Source: Methylobacterium sp. E-045 (lineage in GTDB: Bacteria; Pseudomonadota; Alphaproteobacteria; Rhizobiales; Beijerinckiaceae). Taken from it: DNA of 50,641 bases. The translations under genes and the position numbers were made by a program. Under the pieces are notes generated by a model. It had not been told where the DNA came from and ran no database searches. It worked only from the letters and a program-made list of their open reading frames with translations. Each line of letters opens with the position of its first letter. The stretch's first letter is position 1. Location: NCBI RefSeq assembly GCF_022829685.1, contig NZ_JAKSYE010000044.1, positions 1-50,641 of the forward strand. Direction: 5' to 3'. Below are positions 33,448-43,253 of this stretch, piece after piece.

Positions 33448-34884
33448 ATGGCACGCTTTGTCCAAGCGGCAGACCGTGATCAGGTCACGTTGCTTCCTAC
33501 CTGTCTGGACGATTACGTCGCCCAGGATAACCCGACCCGCGTCGTCGATGTGTTCGTCGACGAGCTCGATCTCACGGCCCTCGGCTTTGTCGGCGTGACG
33601 CCCGCCGCCACCGGTCGACCGGGCTATCATCCCGCGACGCTGTTGAAGCTCTACCTGTACGGCTACTTGAACCAGATCCCCTCCAGCCGACGCTTGGAAC
33701 GGGAGGCCGGCCGCAATGTCGAACTGATGTGGCTGATCGGCCGCCTCGCACCCGACTTCAAGACGATCGCGGACTTCCGGCGCGAGAACGGGGATGCGCT
33801 TCGCGCGACCTGCCGGCACTTCGTGATGCTCTGCCGACAGGTCGGTCTCCTGGCCGGAGGCGTCGTGGCCGTTGACGGCAGCCGGTTCAAGGCCGTGAAC
33901 ACGCGCGACCGGAACTTCACCCCGGCCGCGGTCCGCAGGCGCATCGAGCAGGTCGAGACGAGCATCGTGCGCTACCTTGCGGCCCTCGAGACCGCCGACC
34001 GTCAGGAGGCCGAGGTGGCAGAGCTTCGGACCCCGCGCCTGAAGGAGCGGCTCTCTGCACTCCGGGATCGGCTGCGCGCGCTGCAGGCGATGGAGACGCT
34101 CGTCGAGGCCGCTCCGGACCGACAGATCTCGCTGACCGACCCCGATGCACGGGCCATGGCGACGAACGGCAAGGGCACCGGGCTCGTCGGCTACAACGTC
34201 CAGGCAGCGGTGGACACGAAGCATCACCTCGTCGTCGCCCATGAAGTGACCAACGTCGGCGACGACCGCACCCAACTCGCCAATATCGCGGGGCAAGCTC
34301 AGGCCGCCACGGGCGAGGAAGCCATCCAGGTCCTGGCGGATCGGGGCTACTTCTCCGGTGAGGAGATCCTGGCCTGCGACCGGGCGGGGATCGCGGTCAC
34401 CCTGCCAAAGCCGATGACGTCCGGTGCGAAGGCCGAAGGCCGATTCGGCAAGCAGGACCTTGTCTACCAGGCGAGCGACGACACCTATCGCTGCCCGGGG
34501 GACCAGACGCTGACCTATCGCTTCGAGAGCATCGAGAACGGGATGACCCTACGGCGGTACTGGGCGTCGGCCTGTTCGAATTGCCCGATCAAGAACCTTT
34601 GCACGCCCGCCGAGCATCGTCGCATCACGCGTTGGGAACACGAGCACGTGCTGGAAGCCGTGCAGCGTCGGTTCGACAAGAATCCGAACGCCATGCGTGA
34701 TCGCCGTCAGACGGTCGAGCACGTCTTCGGCACCTTCAAAGCCTGGATGGGAGCGACCCACTTCCTGACCCGGGGGTTGAGGAACGTGGCCAGTGAGATG
34801 AGCCTGCAGGTTCTCGCCTACAACATGAAGCGGGTGATCGCGATCCTCGGTGCCGGCCCCCTCATCGCAGCCATCCGAGGCTGA
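33448..34884 (+). mobile_element. IS1182-type transposase, intact
   Basis: A 478-residue transposase with the N-terminal DUF772-type domain (LPTCLDDYVAQDNPTRVVDV, GRPGYHPATLLKLYLYGYLN, SSRRLEREAGRNVELMWLIG) and a C-terminal DDE domain. Candidate catalytic acids are in VAVDGSRFKAVN, VLADRGYFSGEEI and RRQTVEHVFGTFKAWMG. A cysteine group CSNCPIKNLC lies between. The frame is full length, so the element may be active. I could not identify convincing terminal inverted repeats or a target duplication by eye. Confidence 0.88.
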
Positions 34885-34951
34885 AAGCCCTGACCCTCTG
34901 CGCGATGCGCTGTCAGATCTCTCCAGGCCGCAAATACGTTCTCACACTGCC

Positions 34952-34983
34952 TCCACCCTCAGCAGCCCTTCCGGAATCGACCC
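34952..34983 (+). repeat. 32-bp direct repeat, right copy
   Basis: Starts TCCACCCTCAGCAGCCC and ends GGAATCGACCC; one mismatch to 27222-27253. It lies 67 bases after the transposase stop. Confidence 0.75.
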
Positions 34984-35071
34984 TTAGCGGGCTCTGGGAA
35001 GGTCCGCTTTCAGGCTGCTTAGCGGGACACGGCGTACGACCGGGTTGGGTGGGAGGCGGAACTGCAGCCGA

Positions 35072-35530
35072 TTATGCCTCGCTCAGTGGCTTGCGCATGT
35101 AGACCCGCCGTAGACCATTCTCTTCAGCCCGGTGTGTCTCCGCGTATCCGATGCGTGCGTAGAGGGCGATGTTCTCCGTCATCGCCTCGTTCGTGTAGAG
35201 TTTGATCGCTCCGTAACCTGCCTGAAGCGCCGCACGCTCCGCGAACGCCAACAAGAAGTGGCCCAAGCCCGAGCCCTGCGCCATCGGTGCGACGGCTACG
35301 TTGTCGAGTAGCATCGCGTCGTCCTGCGGGATTAGAACGACGATGCCCTGCACGCGGCCATCGCGCTCGGCGACACACATCCGCCCCTCGTTGATCAGCG
35401 CCGCATAGTCGTTAAGCATCGGTCCGGGTTCGCGACCGATACGGGCGACGTAGTGGGTGTAGGCGGCCTGGACGATCTCTTTGACGGCGGTGAGGTCGTC
35501 GCTGGTGGCTGGTCGAAGGCTCGGCGTCAT
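35072..35530 (-). CDS. GNAT-family N-acetyltransferase
   Basis: A 152-residue acetyltransferase. The N-terminal RPATSDDLTAVKEIVQAAY, the strand LLDNVAVAP followed by the acetyl-CoA motif QGSGLGHFLLAFAE, and the C-terminal LYTNEAMTENIALYARIGY are classic GNAT features. The acceptor is unknown. The ATG at 35530 begins directly before the first GNAT strand. Confidence 0.88.
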   Translation of the reverse strand: MTPSLRPATSDDLTAVKEIVQAAYTHYVARIGREPGPMLNDYAALINEGRMCVAERDGRVQGIVVLIPQDDAMLLDNVAVAPMAQGSGLGHFLLAFAERAALQAGYGAIKLYTNEAMTENIALYARIGYAETHRAEENGLRRVYMRKPLSEA

Positions 35531-36112
35531 AAACCCATGCTGCCATAGCCAGTGCAGTTGAGGAATGACCGCTCTGGGACGAAAGGCCAGGGTCCGGTTG
35601 CCACCCCTCTCGGACGTTCCGGGGTAGGTACCCAGGGTCAGAGGTTGGACACGGGCTAGCGGCTCTGCCTGGGGTGCCGCATCAGTCGGTCTTCTGAAGC
35701 CAGCAATGAACTTGGCGCCGTTGCGGAGTCTCGGTCCTTGCCCGCGAGGTCGATCCCCTGAATGCTGCCGGTGTCGACGGAGCTCGATCGGGAATGACAG
35801 CTGTCGCGCGGCGCCATCCGGGCCGGGGAGCGCGGTCTTCCCGTCGCTCGGGTCGACCCGGCCCCGCACCGGAGCCTTCGCCAGGGCGCTGAAGCGCCGG
35901 CATCGATCGAGGACGGGAGCCGGGGCGTGTCGAGCCCCGTGCCGATGCCCGGCGCACCGGCGATGCCGTCCCTCCTCGGACGCTCGACCACGCCCGGTCG
36001 ACCCTGCCGCCGGCGAAGCCGCAGGCCGGCACCTGGGGCAGAGACCGACGGGCCGGGGGCCGCGTCCGGTTCCGAGGGGGAAGGTCTCTCGAACCTGCCC
36101 CCGGGTCCGGTG
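35531..36112. other. Intergenic region without recognisable gene
   Basis: Several frames are open by virtue of GC content, but none resembles a protein family and they overlap each other. I see no repeat, tRNA or clear terminator. Confidence 0.5.
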
Positions 36113-37921
36113 TCAGACCACCAGCACGTCCGAGGCGGTGAGCGCCGGCTTGCCGAGGAGCGTCGCCAGGAGGACCGCATCGTGGGCGCTGCCGGAGCCG
36201 TCGGCGTCGTAGAAGAGATGGCCCTTGGCCGCGTCGTAGACGATGCGGTGGTCTTGCGTGGTCGCGGCGCCGAGGGCGAAGGCCTCGTCCGGCAGCCGGC
36301 CGGCGGTCAGGGCCGTGAAGACGCCCGCGTCGAGGGCGAGCCTGTCCTCGCCGTGGCTGAAATCGACGATCCGGTCCTTCGTGCCGGCCGCCGGCACGAC
36401 AGCGAACACGAAGGTGTCGGCCCCGGCATCGCCGCGCAGGACATCCGTCCCCGCGCCGCCGGTGAGGGTGTCGTCGCCGCCGCCGCCGAACAGGCGGTCG
36501 TCGCCCGCGCCTCCGAGGAACCGGTTGGCCCCGTCATCGCCCCGCATCGAATCGGCGAAGGCCGAGCCTTTGACGATCTCGAAGCCGGCGACGCCGCCGG
36601 TGCCCGTGGCCCGGCCGCTGTCGATCAGCACCCGCGCCGACGCGCCGAACTCCGCATAGTCGAGGGTGTCGGTGCCGTCGCCGCCCAGGCTCACGCCCCG
36701 GATGGCCGACCCCGTCTCGATGGCCAGCGTGTTGTCGCCGGAGCCGAACTGGATCGCGGTGCCGCCGGTGCCGAGGATGCGGCCGCTGTTGGTGACGACA
36801 TCGTCGAGGGCGCTGACGATTCTGACGGCGATGCCCGACCCGCCCTGGATCAGCCCCGCATTGTCGATGTGGGTCACGAAGGGCGCGTCCCCCTGCGACG
36901 AGTCGTCGATGAGGATTCCGAGGCCGGCGCCGTAGATCCGCGCGCCGGCGAGGTTGACGATGTCGCCGCCGCCCGCCGCGATGCCTTCCGCCGTGTTGGG
37001 CAGGCCGTCGGAGCCGGTGCCGCCGGCGCCGAGGCCGCGGATGGTGCCGTGGTTCTCGATCGTTGCCCGGAGATCGATGTCGATCCCGTCGCCGTCGCCG
37101 TCATGGATTCCGTCCGGGCCGCCGCCGTCCTCGGCACCGGGCGTCGCGCCGTTGACGTCGGAACCGTCCGCATCGGCGAAGGAGCCCGTGATGGTGCCGT
37201 GGTTGATCACGGTGGCCGTGCCGTCCGAGCCGATGCCGGAGCCGTTGCCGCCGAGGATGCGGGCACCGGCCTCGTTCGTCACCTTGACGAGGCTGTCCTC
37301 GCCCATGTTGATGCCGTGGCGGTCGCCGAGGATGGCGCCGCCGGCCGCGTTGCGCACCGTCCCGCTCGCCCCGTCCTCGAACTGGATCCCGTCGGCGCCC
37401 TGGACGTAGCCCGCAGCCGAACCGCCCTGGAGGGTGCCGCTGTTGACGAGATCGAGGGTCGCGCCGATCCGCACGCCGTCGGAGACCAGCGCCAGCAGCG
37501 ATCCCGCATTGTCGATCTCGGCGAGGAACGTGCCCGAGGTCGAGGCGAGGTCGAGGGCCTGGCCTTCGGCGGAGACGAGGGTCGAGCCGATCGCCGTGGT
37601 GATGGTGAGCGTCCCGGCGGCGACGGAGCCGGACTGGACCTGCACGGCGTCGTCGATGCTGAGGATGTCGCCGCCATTGTCGAGGGTCGCGGTGAGATCC
37701 GGTCCGATGGCGGTCTCGAAGCGGATCGCGCGGCCGCCGCTGGCGGTGTTCTCGATGAGGCCGTCATTGTGGATCTCGGCCCCGTCCGGGGCGGCCTGGA
37801 AGCGCACGGACTGGCTCTTGTCGGAGACCGAGAGGGTTCCGTCCACCTGCAGGCTGTCGCCGCCCGCGAGGTCGAGGCGAGCGGTCTGCGTCATGCCGGT
37901 CGCGACGGAATAGGCGGTCAT
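36113..37921 (-). CDS. RTX calcium-binding repeat protein with beta-helix-like repeats
   Basis: A 602-residue protein. Residues 1-430 are Gly/Asn/Asp-rich short repeats with a recurring NHGTI or NAGLI element (for example VINHGTITG, IENHGTIRG, HIDNAGLIQG, TNSGRILG), as in parallel beta-helix adhesins. Residues about 450-510 carry nonapeptide calcium-binding repeats (GDDGANRFLGGAGDDRLFGG and GGDDTLTGGAGTD). The C-terminus FVFAVVPAAGTKDRIVDFSHGEDRLAL through LFYDADGSG resembles the RTX/serralysin-type C-terminal domain recognised by type I secretion. No signal peptide is present, consistent with type I export, but no secretion genes are adjacent. It could be a surface or secreted adhesin. Confidence 0.82.
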   Translation of the reverse strand: MTAYSVATGMTQTARLDLAGGDSLQVDGTLSVSDKSQSVRFQAAPDGAEIHNDGLIENTASGGRAIRFETAIGPDLTATLDNGGDILSIDDAVQVQSGSVAAGTLTITTAIGSTLVSAEGQALDLASTSGTFLAEIDNAGSLLALVSDGVRIGATLDLVNSGTLQGGSAAGYVQGADGIQFEDGASGTVRNAAGGAILGDRHGINMGEDSLVKVTNEAGARILGGNGSGIGSDGTATVINHGTITGSFADADGSDVNGATPGAEDGGGPDGIHDGDGDGIDIDLRATIENHGTIRGLGAGGTGSDGLPNTAEGIAAGGGDIVNLAGARIYGAGLGILIDDSSQGDAPFVTHIDNAGLIQGGSGIAVRIVSALDDVVTNSGRILGTGGTAIQFGSGDNTLAIETGSAIRGVSLGGDGTDTLDYAEFGASARVLIDSGRATGTGGVAGFEIVKGSAFADSMRGDDGANRFLGGAGDDRLFGGGGDDTLTGGAGTDVLRGDAGADTFVFAVVPAAGTKDRIVDFSHGEDRLALDAGVFTALTAGRLPDEAFALGAATTQDHRIVYDAAKGHLFYDADGSGSAHDAVLLATLLGKPALTASDVLVV

Positions 37922-38063
37922 GCGGTCTCATCCCCGCCCGGACGCGTCCGCCGACGAGCGGACGTCAATGCGCCGGGCGTGGCGGACATTAGGGGGGTCG
38001 GATGACGCTCGAACGACGGTGCGCGTGGCGGTGGATTGTTGCCGGATTCCGGGGGGATCGCCC

Positions 38064-38951
38064 CTACACCACGGGCACGCCGCGTCCCTTGGCGTGCTCG
38101 GCCGGCTCCACGTGGATGACCACGACGGCCCCCTCGATGGCGCCCTCGATGGCATTCTCCAGGCGGTCGCAGATGTCGTGGGAGTCCTTCACGGTCATTT
38201 CGCCGGGCACCACGAGGTGGAAGTCGATGAAGGTCGCCTGCCCGGCATGGCGTGTCCGGACGTCATGCGCCTCCAGCGCCCCCTCCCCGTGATCCGAGAT
38301 CAACGTGCGGATCTGGGTCACCATTTCGGCGGGCGCCGCCTTGTCGAGGAGGCCGCTCACGGAATCGCGCACCATGGTCCAGCCCGACCACAGGATGTTC
38401 ATGGCGACGAGCCCGGCGATGAGCGGGTCGAGGATCAGGGTTCCGGTGACCGCCACCAGGGCGACGCCGATCAGCACCCCGCCCGAGGTGACCACGTCCG
38501 CCATCACGTGACGGGCATCGGCGACGAGGGCGGGCGACCGCCACGCCTTGCCGCGACCGAGCAGCGCCACGGCCCAAACCCCGTTGACGGCCGTGGCAAG
38601 ACCGTTCACGGCGAGCCCCAGCATCGGTGCATCGAGGGGCTTGGGATCGAGCAGGCCGTAGAACGATTCGCGCAGGATGAGGATCGCGGCCACGATGATG
38701 AGGGCGCCCTCGATCACCGCGGAAAAGTACTCGGCCTTGTGATGGCCGTAGGGGTGGTCGTCGTCGGCCGGTGCCGCGGCCACCCGGAGGGCGACGAAGG
38801 CGAAGGCCGCCGCCGCCACGTTGATGATGCTCTCCAGCGCGTCGGAATAGAGCGCGAGACTGCCGGTGAGCCAATAGGCGGCGAATTTGAGCGCCATCAC
38901 GAAGGCGCCGATTCCGGCGCTCGCGAGAGCGGCTTTCTGGGTGCGGTCCAT
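38064..38951 (-). CDS. Cation diffusion facilitator (CDF) transporter
   Basis: A 295-residue CDF-family antiporter, exporting Zn2+, Fe2+ or similar divalent ions. The first helices hold FAAYWLTGSLALYSDALESI, with the metal-site Asp, and DDDHPYGHHKAEYFSAVIEG; a second site lies in ADARHVMADVVTSGGVLIG. The C-terminal cytoplasmic domain (about 210-290) shows AHDVRTRHAGQATFIDFHLV and DICDRLENAIEG. The start at 38951 (MDRTQKAAL) precedes the first helix; extension upstream is not needed. It is intact, unlike the CDF fragment at 32811. Confidence 0.92.
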   Translation of the reverse strand: MDRTQKAALASAGIGAFVMALKFAAYWLTGSLALYSDALESIINVAAAAFAFVALRVAAAPADDDHPYGHHKAEYFSAVIEGALIIVAAILILRESFYGLLDPKPLDAPMLGLAVNGLATAVNGVWAVALLGRGKAWRSPALVADARHVMADVVTSGGVLIGVALVAVTGTLILDPLIAGLVAMNILWSGWTMVRDSVSGLLDKAAPAEMVTQIRTLISDHGEGALEAHDVRTRHAGQATFIDFHLVVPGEMTVKDSHDICDRLENAIEGAIEGAVVVIHVEPAEHAKGRGVPVV

Positions 38952-39086
38952 TTCCGGTGCCGATCCGTGACGAGCCCGCCGGGTGAAGGAGCAGGGCGTG
39001 GCGCTAGGCGGCCCCGCCCATACGATCATCCCCGTCGAGAAGGCCACGGCAAAGGTTGAACCCACCGGTGAAGGGTTTAGTCGCGG

Positions 39087-39353
39087 CTATGTCTCGGGCT
39101 CGCCCTCCTGCGGTCCGGGCACTGCGCCCGTCCGACGCTCCGCCTCGCGTGCGGCGCTGCGTGCCCCCTGGGCCCGTGCCCGCTCGGCCTTGCGCAGATA
39201 GGTCCGGGCCATCCACCCCCAACGGGCATTGGCCGCCATCGCGTCGAGACGCCGGGCTTCGCGCTCCCAATAGGACACCAACTGCGAATCCAGTGTGACC
39301 CGACGGCGCGGAACCTTGGTATTGGTCGTGCCGGTCTTGGAATTTTCAGTCAT
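39087..39353 (-). CDS. Small basic protein of unknown function
   Basis: 88 residues, strongly basic and mostly helical (RRRVTLDSQLVSYWEREARR, ANARWGWMARTYLRKAERAR), with a polar C-terminus. The N-terminal strand followed by a helix is faintly like a small DNA-binding protein, but no family is recognised. The frame is open further upstream; the ATG at 39353 is chosen by composition. Confidence 0.5.
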   Translation of the reverse strand: MTENSKTGTTNTKVPRRRVTLDSQLVSYWEREARRLDAMAANARWGWMARTYLRKAERARAQGARSAAREAERRTGAVPGPQEGEPET

Positions 39354-39623
39354 CACACGAACCGAGTTTGGACACGATTGTTTCGATACCACGCCGCTTC
39401 GCTTCGGTGCGGTCAAGGTTGTTTTCAACGTGATCTGTAACAATGCGATGCATGTGAAGGTTGTAGGCACGTAAAGAACCGCGAGCCATGCAAGCCACGC
39501 ATCGTCGGCCGCTATCCGTCATGCCGTTTCCGCCTGCACGACGACGTCCCCCCGACCCGGCATCGGGCTGGAGGCCGTCATCGGCCATTGATCCCGAGCC
39601 AGGAACCGTGCTGTTGGCGCGCG

Positions 39624-40712
39624 ATGCGCGTCGACCTCTTCGATTTCGATCTGCCCGAAGCGAGCATCGCCCTCAGGCCCCCCCAGCCCCGCGATGCCGG
39701 GCGACTGCTGGTGGTCCGTCCCGGCGAGGCGCTGGAGGACCGGGCCGTGCGCGATCTCGCCGATCTGCTGAGACCGGGCGATGCCCTCGTCTTCAACGAC
39801 ACCCGCGTGATCCCGGCCCGTCTCCGCGGCGTCCGGCATCGCGTTGGCTCACCGGGCCTGCGCATGGAGGCGATGCTCCACCTTCGCGAAGCGCCCGAAC
39901 GCTGGCGCGCCTTCGCCCGGCCGGGCAAGCGCCTCGCCGTCGGCGACAGGGTCCGTTTCGGGCGGGATGGCGAAAGCGAAGCCTGCGCCCTCGGCTTCCT
40001 CGACGCCACCATCGCGGAGAAGGGGGCGGGGGGCGAAATCGTGCTGCGCTTCGACCTCTCCGGTCCCGCCCTCGACGAGGCCATCGCGCTCGCCGGCGAA
40101 CTGCCGCTGCCGCCCTACATCGCGGGCAAGCGCAGCACCGACGCGCGGGATGTGGTGGATTATCAGACGATCTACGCCCGCGAGGCCGGAGCCGTGGCCG
40201 CCCCCACCGCGGGCCTGCACTTTTCCGACGACCTCCTCGCCCGGATCGACGCTGCCGGGATCGCACGGCACAGCGTGACGCTGCATGTGGGCGCGGGCAC
40301 CTTCCTCCCCGTCAAGGCCGACGACACCGACGACCACCGGATGCATGCCGAGATCGGCTACCTCGATCAGGCGACGGCCGAGGCCCTCAACGCCGTGCGC
40401 GCCGACGGTGGCCGCATCGTCGCGGTCGGGACCACGGCCCTGCGCCTGCTCGAGAGCGTGGCGGATGGGGACGGCCGGCTCAGCGCCTTCGCCGGCCCCA
40501 CCGACATCTTCATCACGCCCGGCACCCCGATCCGCGCCGTGGATGCTCTGATGACCAACTTCCACCTGCCGCGCTCGACCCTGTTCATGCTGGTCTCGGC
40601 GTTCTCGGGCCTGGAGACGATGCGGGCGGCCTATGCGCATGCCGTCGAGGAAGGTTATCGATTCTACTCGTATGGGGATTCAAGCCTGCTGTTTCCCGCG
40701 CCACCGACGTGA
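39624..40712 (+). CDS. queA: S-adenosylmethionine:tRNA ribosyltransferase-isomerase
   Basis: A 362-residue enzyme that transfers and rearranges the ribosyl group of S-adenosylmethionine onto 7-aminomethyl-7-deazaguanine in tRNA, forming epoxyqueuosine. Conserved segments are [70 protein letters not shown] and [19 protein letters not shown]. The ATG at 39624 starts directly before MRVDLFDF. Tgt, which acts one step earlier on the same tRNAs, is 2.5 kb downstream on the same strand. Confidence 0.95.
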   Translation: MRVDLFDFDLPEASIALRPPQPRDAGRLLVVRPGEALEDRAVRDLADLLRPGDALVFNDTRVIPARLRGVRHRVGSPGLRMEAMLHLREAPERWRAFARPGKRLAVGDRVRFGRDGESEACALGFLDATIAEKGAGGEIVLRFDLSGPALDEAIALAGELPLPPYIAGKRSTDARDVVDYQTIYAREAGAVAAPTAGLHFSDDLLARIDAAGIARHSVTLHVGAGTFLPVKADDTDDHRMHAEIGYLDQATAEALNAVRADGGRIVAVGTTALRLLESVADGDGRLSAFAGPTDIFITPGTPIRAVDALMTNFHLPRSTLFMLVSAFSGLETMRAAYAHAVEEGYRFYSYGDSSLLFPAPPT

Positions 40713-40763
40713 AGGCCGGCGGCGGCAGCGCACCGTCGCGACCCGCCCTCGCCGATCGGAGGC

Positions 40764-41558
40764 TCATTCCATATGGGTCGTCATCATGCTCTTGGCACGC
40801 TCAAAGGCACCGGGACCGAGGGCGAAGGGGCCGTCGAAGGGCCGCTCGTGGAGCGCGATGACAGACAGCGTTCCGACCATCGCCGTGGAGAAGATGACGA
40901 GCGTGATCACCTGAGCCCGCGGCTTGTCGACATGAACGATGCCGATGGAGATGAGCGTCAGGGTGCAGAGAAACAGCAAGGTCATCCATTTCGAATCGTC
41001 GCTCTCGCTCGCGGTCAGGGCCAGCCGCTCGCCGCGAGCCTCCCGCAGATTCATGACCGTGGTCATCAGGGCGGTATGAGCGACGATACCGGATGCGCTG
41101 GTCTGAACCGGGTCGGCCACCATCTTCATGAGCCTGCTGAGCGCGGCGCCCGCCTCGCTGGAATAGGGGGTCTTGGTTCCCATCTTCGGGAACTCGTCGG
41201 AGATTACCGCATCCGCATAGGCGAGCAGCGCCTTCTGAATGTCCGACATGTCCGAGACCGTGGCCTCGCTGAGATCGTAGGCGGCGATCAGATTGGCCCG
41301 CTCGGTCTGAACGATGCGCGACGCCTTCCCCTGGCGCTCCCAGGCATCGTTTGCCACGAAGCCGGTCAGCAGTGCGAGCAGGATGCCGATCGAGCTGAAG
41401 AACGACGCGACGATGCCGCCGACATTGTTGAGCAGATGGGTCCGGGTGTAGGGGACGTTCGTCAGGACGACCAAGGCGATCGAGACTGTGGCAAACAGGG
41501 AGGCGAGGATGACGATCATCAGCCATATCGGCTGATCGAGCCAGAGTCCCAGGAGCAT
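40764..41558 (-). CDS. DUF4239-type membrane protein
   Basis: A 264-residue protein with two N-terminal membrane helices (IWLMIVILASLFATVSIALVV; GIVASFFSSIGILLALLTGF), a helical middle with EARGERLALTASES, and two C-terminal helices (WMTLLFLCTLTLISIGIVHV; VITLVIFSTAMVGTLSVIAL). The pattern VANDAWERQGKASRIVQTER and the LREARGERL region fit DUF4239 (bestrophin-like). Function unknown. It is opposite in orientation to queA and tgt and lies between them. Confidence 0.7.
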   Translation of the reverse strand: MLLGLWLDQPIWLMIVILASLFATVSIALVVLTNVPYTRTHLLNNVGGIVASFFSSIGILLALLTGFVANDAWERQGKASRIVQTERANLIAAYDLSEATVSDMSDIQKALLAYADAVISDEFPKMGTKTPYSSEAGAALSRLMKMVADPVQTSASGIVAHTALMTTVMNLREARGERLALTASESDDSKWMTLLFLCTLTLISIGIVHVDKPRAQVITLVIFSTAMVGTLSVIALHERPFDGPFALGPGAFERAKSMMTTHME

Positions 41559-42373
41559 CGATAGACCTCTCGATCGCGTGGGTCGCCTCATGTCGAGGCA
41601 ATCGATTTCTCGATTTCCCGGGCGACCGATGGATGGCCGATACGCGCTGAGATCGGTGCGGGCCAGTGCCCCTGTGAACGATCACACGGGTTCGCGACCG
41701 AGCTACGATAGGATGATGCTCGCTGTCGTCGGCTGGATTGAATCGCGGATGCGTCACCCCTGTCCGGGACGCATGACGCGAAGCGGGCGATGACCCGAAA
41801 TGAGCGCATCTCGGGCCGCGCCAGCCGCTCATCCGTGGAGCCTGTGGATTCCGGTTTCCGATACGCGCCCCCGAACAGGCGGAGCGTTTCTCGTCTCCCT
41901 CCTTCCCGATGGCGTGACCCTGGAACCGGGACCATGGCTGCGAGAGTTGCGACGTTTCATGAAGATTGGAATGCGGGGGGCGTCGTCCAATGTTTGAACT
42001 ACGAAGTGGCTCGTATGCCCATTGGTCATCCTCGCCGTCTCGGCGTTCGGATCCATTGTCCTTCTGTTTTCGTTCGACCATCGCTACGTCGGGTCGAGCG
42101 ATAAATTTGCGGTTGCTCGTTTCGAAGTGATATTATCGGTCCCGGGATCTGTGATTAGCGTCGCGGCCATTGCGATGGCGCCTGCATGCCGCGACCTGTT
42201 TCCCCTCCTCAAGGGAGTGTGTTCCGGTAAGGTCGGCCCACGCGCGTAGACGGCATTCCGGGTACTGGCGCGGGGGTCGACGATCGTTGCGATGGTCGAG
42301 GGGCACTCTCCGGAATGTCGCTTTCGTGACGCGCCGATCCGGCGGCTGCGGGACGGGATACCGCGAGGTTGCC
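41559..42373. other. Intergenic region, possibly one small membrane ORF
   Basis: No family is recognised in these 815 bases. A TTG-initiated frame at 42022-42249 reads like one or two membrane helices (LVILAVSAFGSIVLLFSFDH; SVPGSVISVAAIAMA) with lower GC than its surroundings, but it has no good start and is only weakly supported. Confidence 0.4.
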
Positions 42374-43231
42374 ATGGCAGTGGACATCGCGAGCATGACG
42401 GCGTTGCTGCCGGCGGCGGTCGAGCACCGCCTGCACACCTATCGGACGCTTCTTGGCGAGGCTCCGGCAGTCCCAATGATAGGGCTCTACCTCGTGGGGT
42501 CGCTGGCGCTCTGCGACTTTCACGACGGAGTCAGCGACATCGACGTCGTCGCGCTCCTTCCACAGCCGCCGGAGCCGGAGGCTATCGCCCGGCTGAGGCA
42601 GATCCATGCCGTCCTCGCGCAGCAGGCCGGCGGCCCCTCCGTCGATGGTCTCTATCTGTGCCCTGAGCACTTGCGCTCGCCACCCGCCGTGCCGGCCATC
42701 GTACCCTACAGCCTCGACGGCGTGCTCGTCGCGGACAGGCCGTGTCAGGAGTTTGGCCCTGTCACATGGCGTTGCCTCGCCCGGAACGGGCTGACGGTAT
42801 CGGGGCCGCCTCCGTCAGCGCTCGGCATCGCCGACGATCCCGACCTCCTGCGGGCCTCCCAAATCAAGAATCTCGACACCTATTGGACCGCGCGGATCGC
42901 ACGATGCGAAGCGGATCTCGCCGCCAAGCCGGCGGGGACTGACGCCAATGCTTTGGCTCTGGCGTGGGGTGTGCTCGGCGTGTGCCGCATCGCCTGCACC
43001 CTGGAGACGGGACGGATCGTCTCGAAATCCCAGCCCGGGATCTGGGCCCGGACGCGGATGGAACCGGTCTGGCACCCCGTCATCCGGGATGCGCTATCGG
43101 CGCGGACCGGCGCCGTCACTCGCCTTCCCCTTGATCGCATCGGCCCCGGCCTCGCCCTGATGCGGCTCGTCATCGCCGAGGCCAGGGGGTATCAGGCCCT
43201 CGATCCGGCCTCACCGGCCGGCCACCCCTGA
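42374..43231 (+). CDS. Nucleotidyltransferase, aminoglycoside adenylyltransferase-like (DUF4111)
   Basis: A 285-residue protein with an N-terminal Pol-beta-type nucleotidyltransferase core [20 protein letters not shown] followed by DVVAL (the G-S ... D-x-D pattern) and a helical C-terminal domain of the DUF4111 kind ([20 protein letters not shown]). It resembles ANT(3'')/ANT(9) aminoglycoside adenylyltransferases in layout, but is chromosomal and has no mobile context; the substrate is uncertain. The ATG at 42374 directly precedes MAVDIASM. It ends 22 bases before tgt and may be cotranscribed with it. Confidence 0.8.
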   Translation: MAVDIASMTALLPAAVEHRLHTYRTLLGEAPAVPMIGLYLVGSLALCDFHDGVSDIDVVALLPQPPEPEAIARLRQIHAVLAQQAGGPSVDGLYLCPEHLRSPPAVPAIVPYSLDGVLVADRPCQEFGPVTWRCLARNGLTVSGPPPSALGIADDPDLLRASQIKNLDTYWTARIARCEADLAAKPAGTDANALALAWGVLGVCRIACTLETGRIVSKSQPGIWARTRMEPVWHPVIRDALSARTGAVTRLPLDRIGPGLALMRLVIAEARGYQALDPASPAGHP

Positions 43232-43253
43232 CCTTAAGAACGGCGCGCCAGCG

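Noticed and set aside
33381..34960. Terminal inverted repeats of the IS1182 element
   Set aside because: Only short matches (such as TCAGGG near the left end and its complement near the right) were found, too weak to define the ends.
35927..38005. 692-codon plus-strand frame opposite the RTX gene
   Set aside because: The minus strand encodes recognisable calcium-binding repeats; the plus frame mirrors that repetitive DNA.
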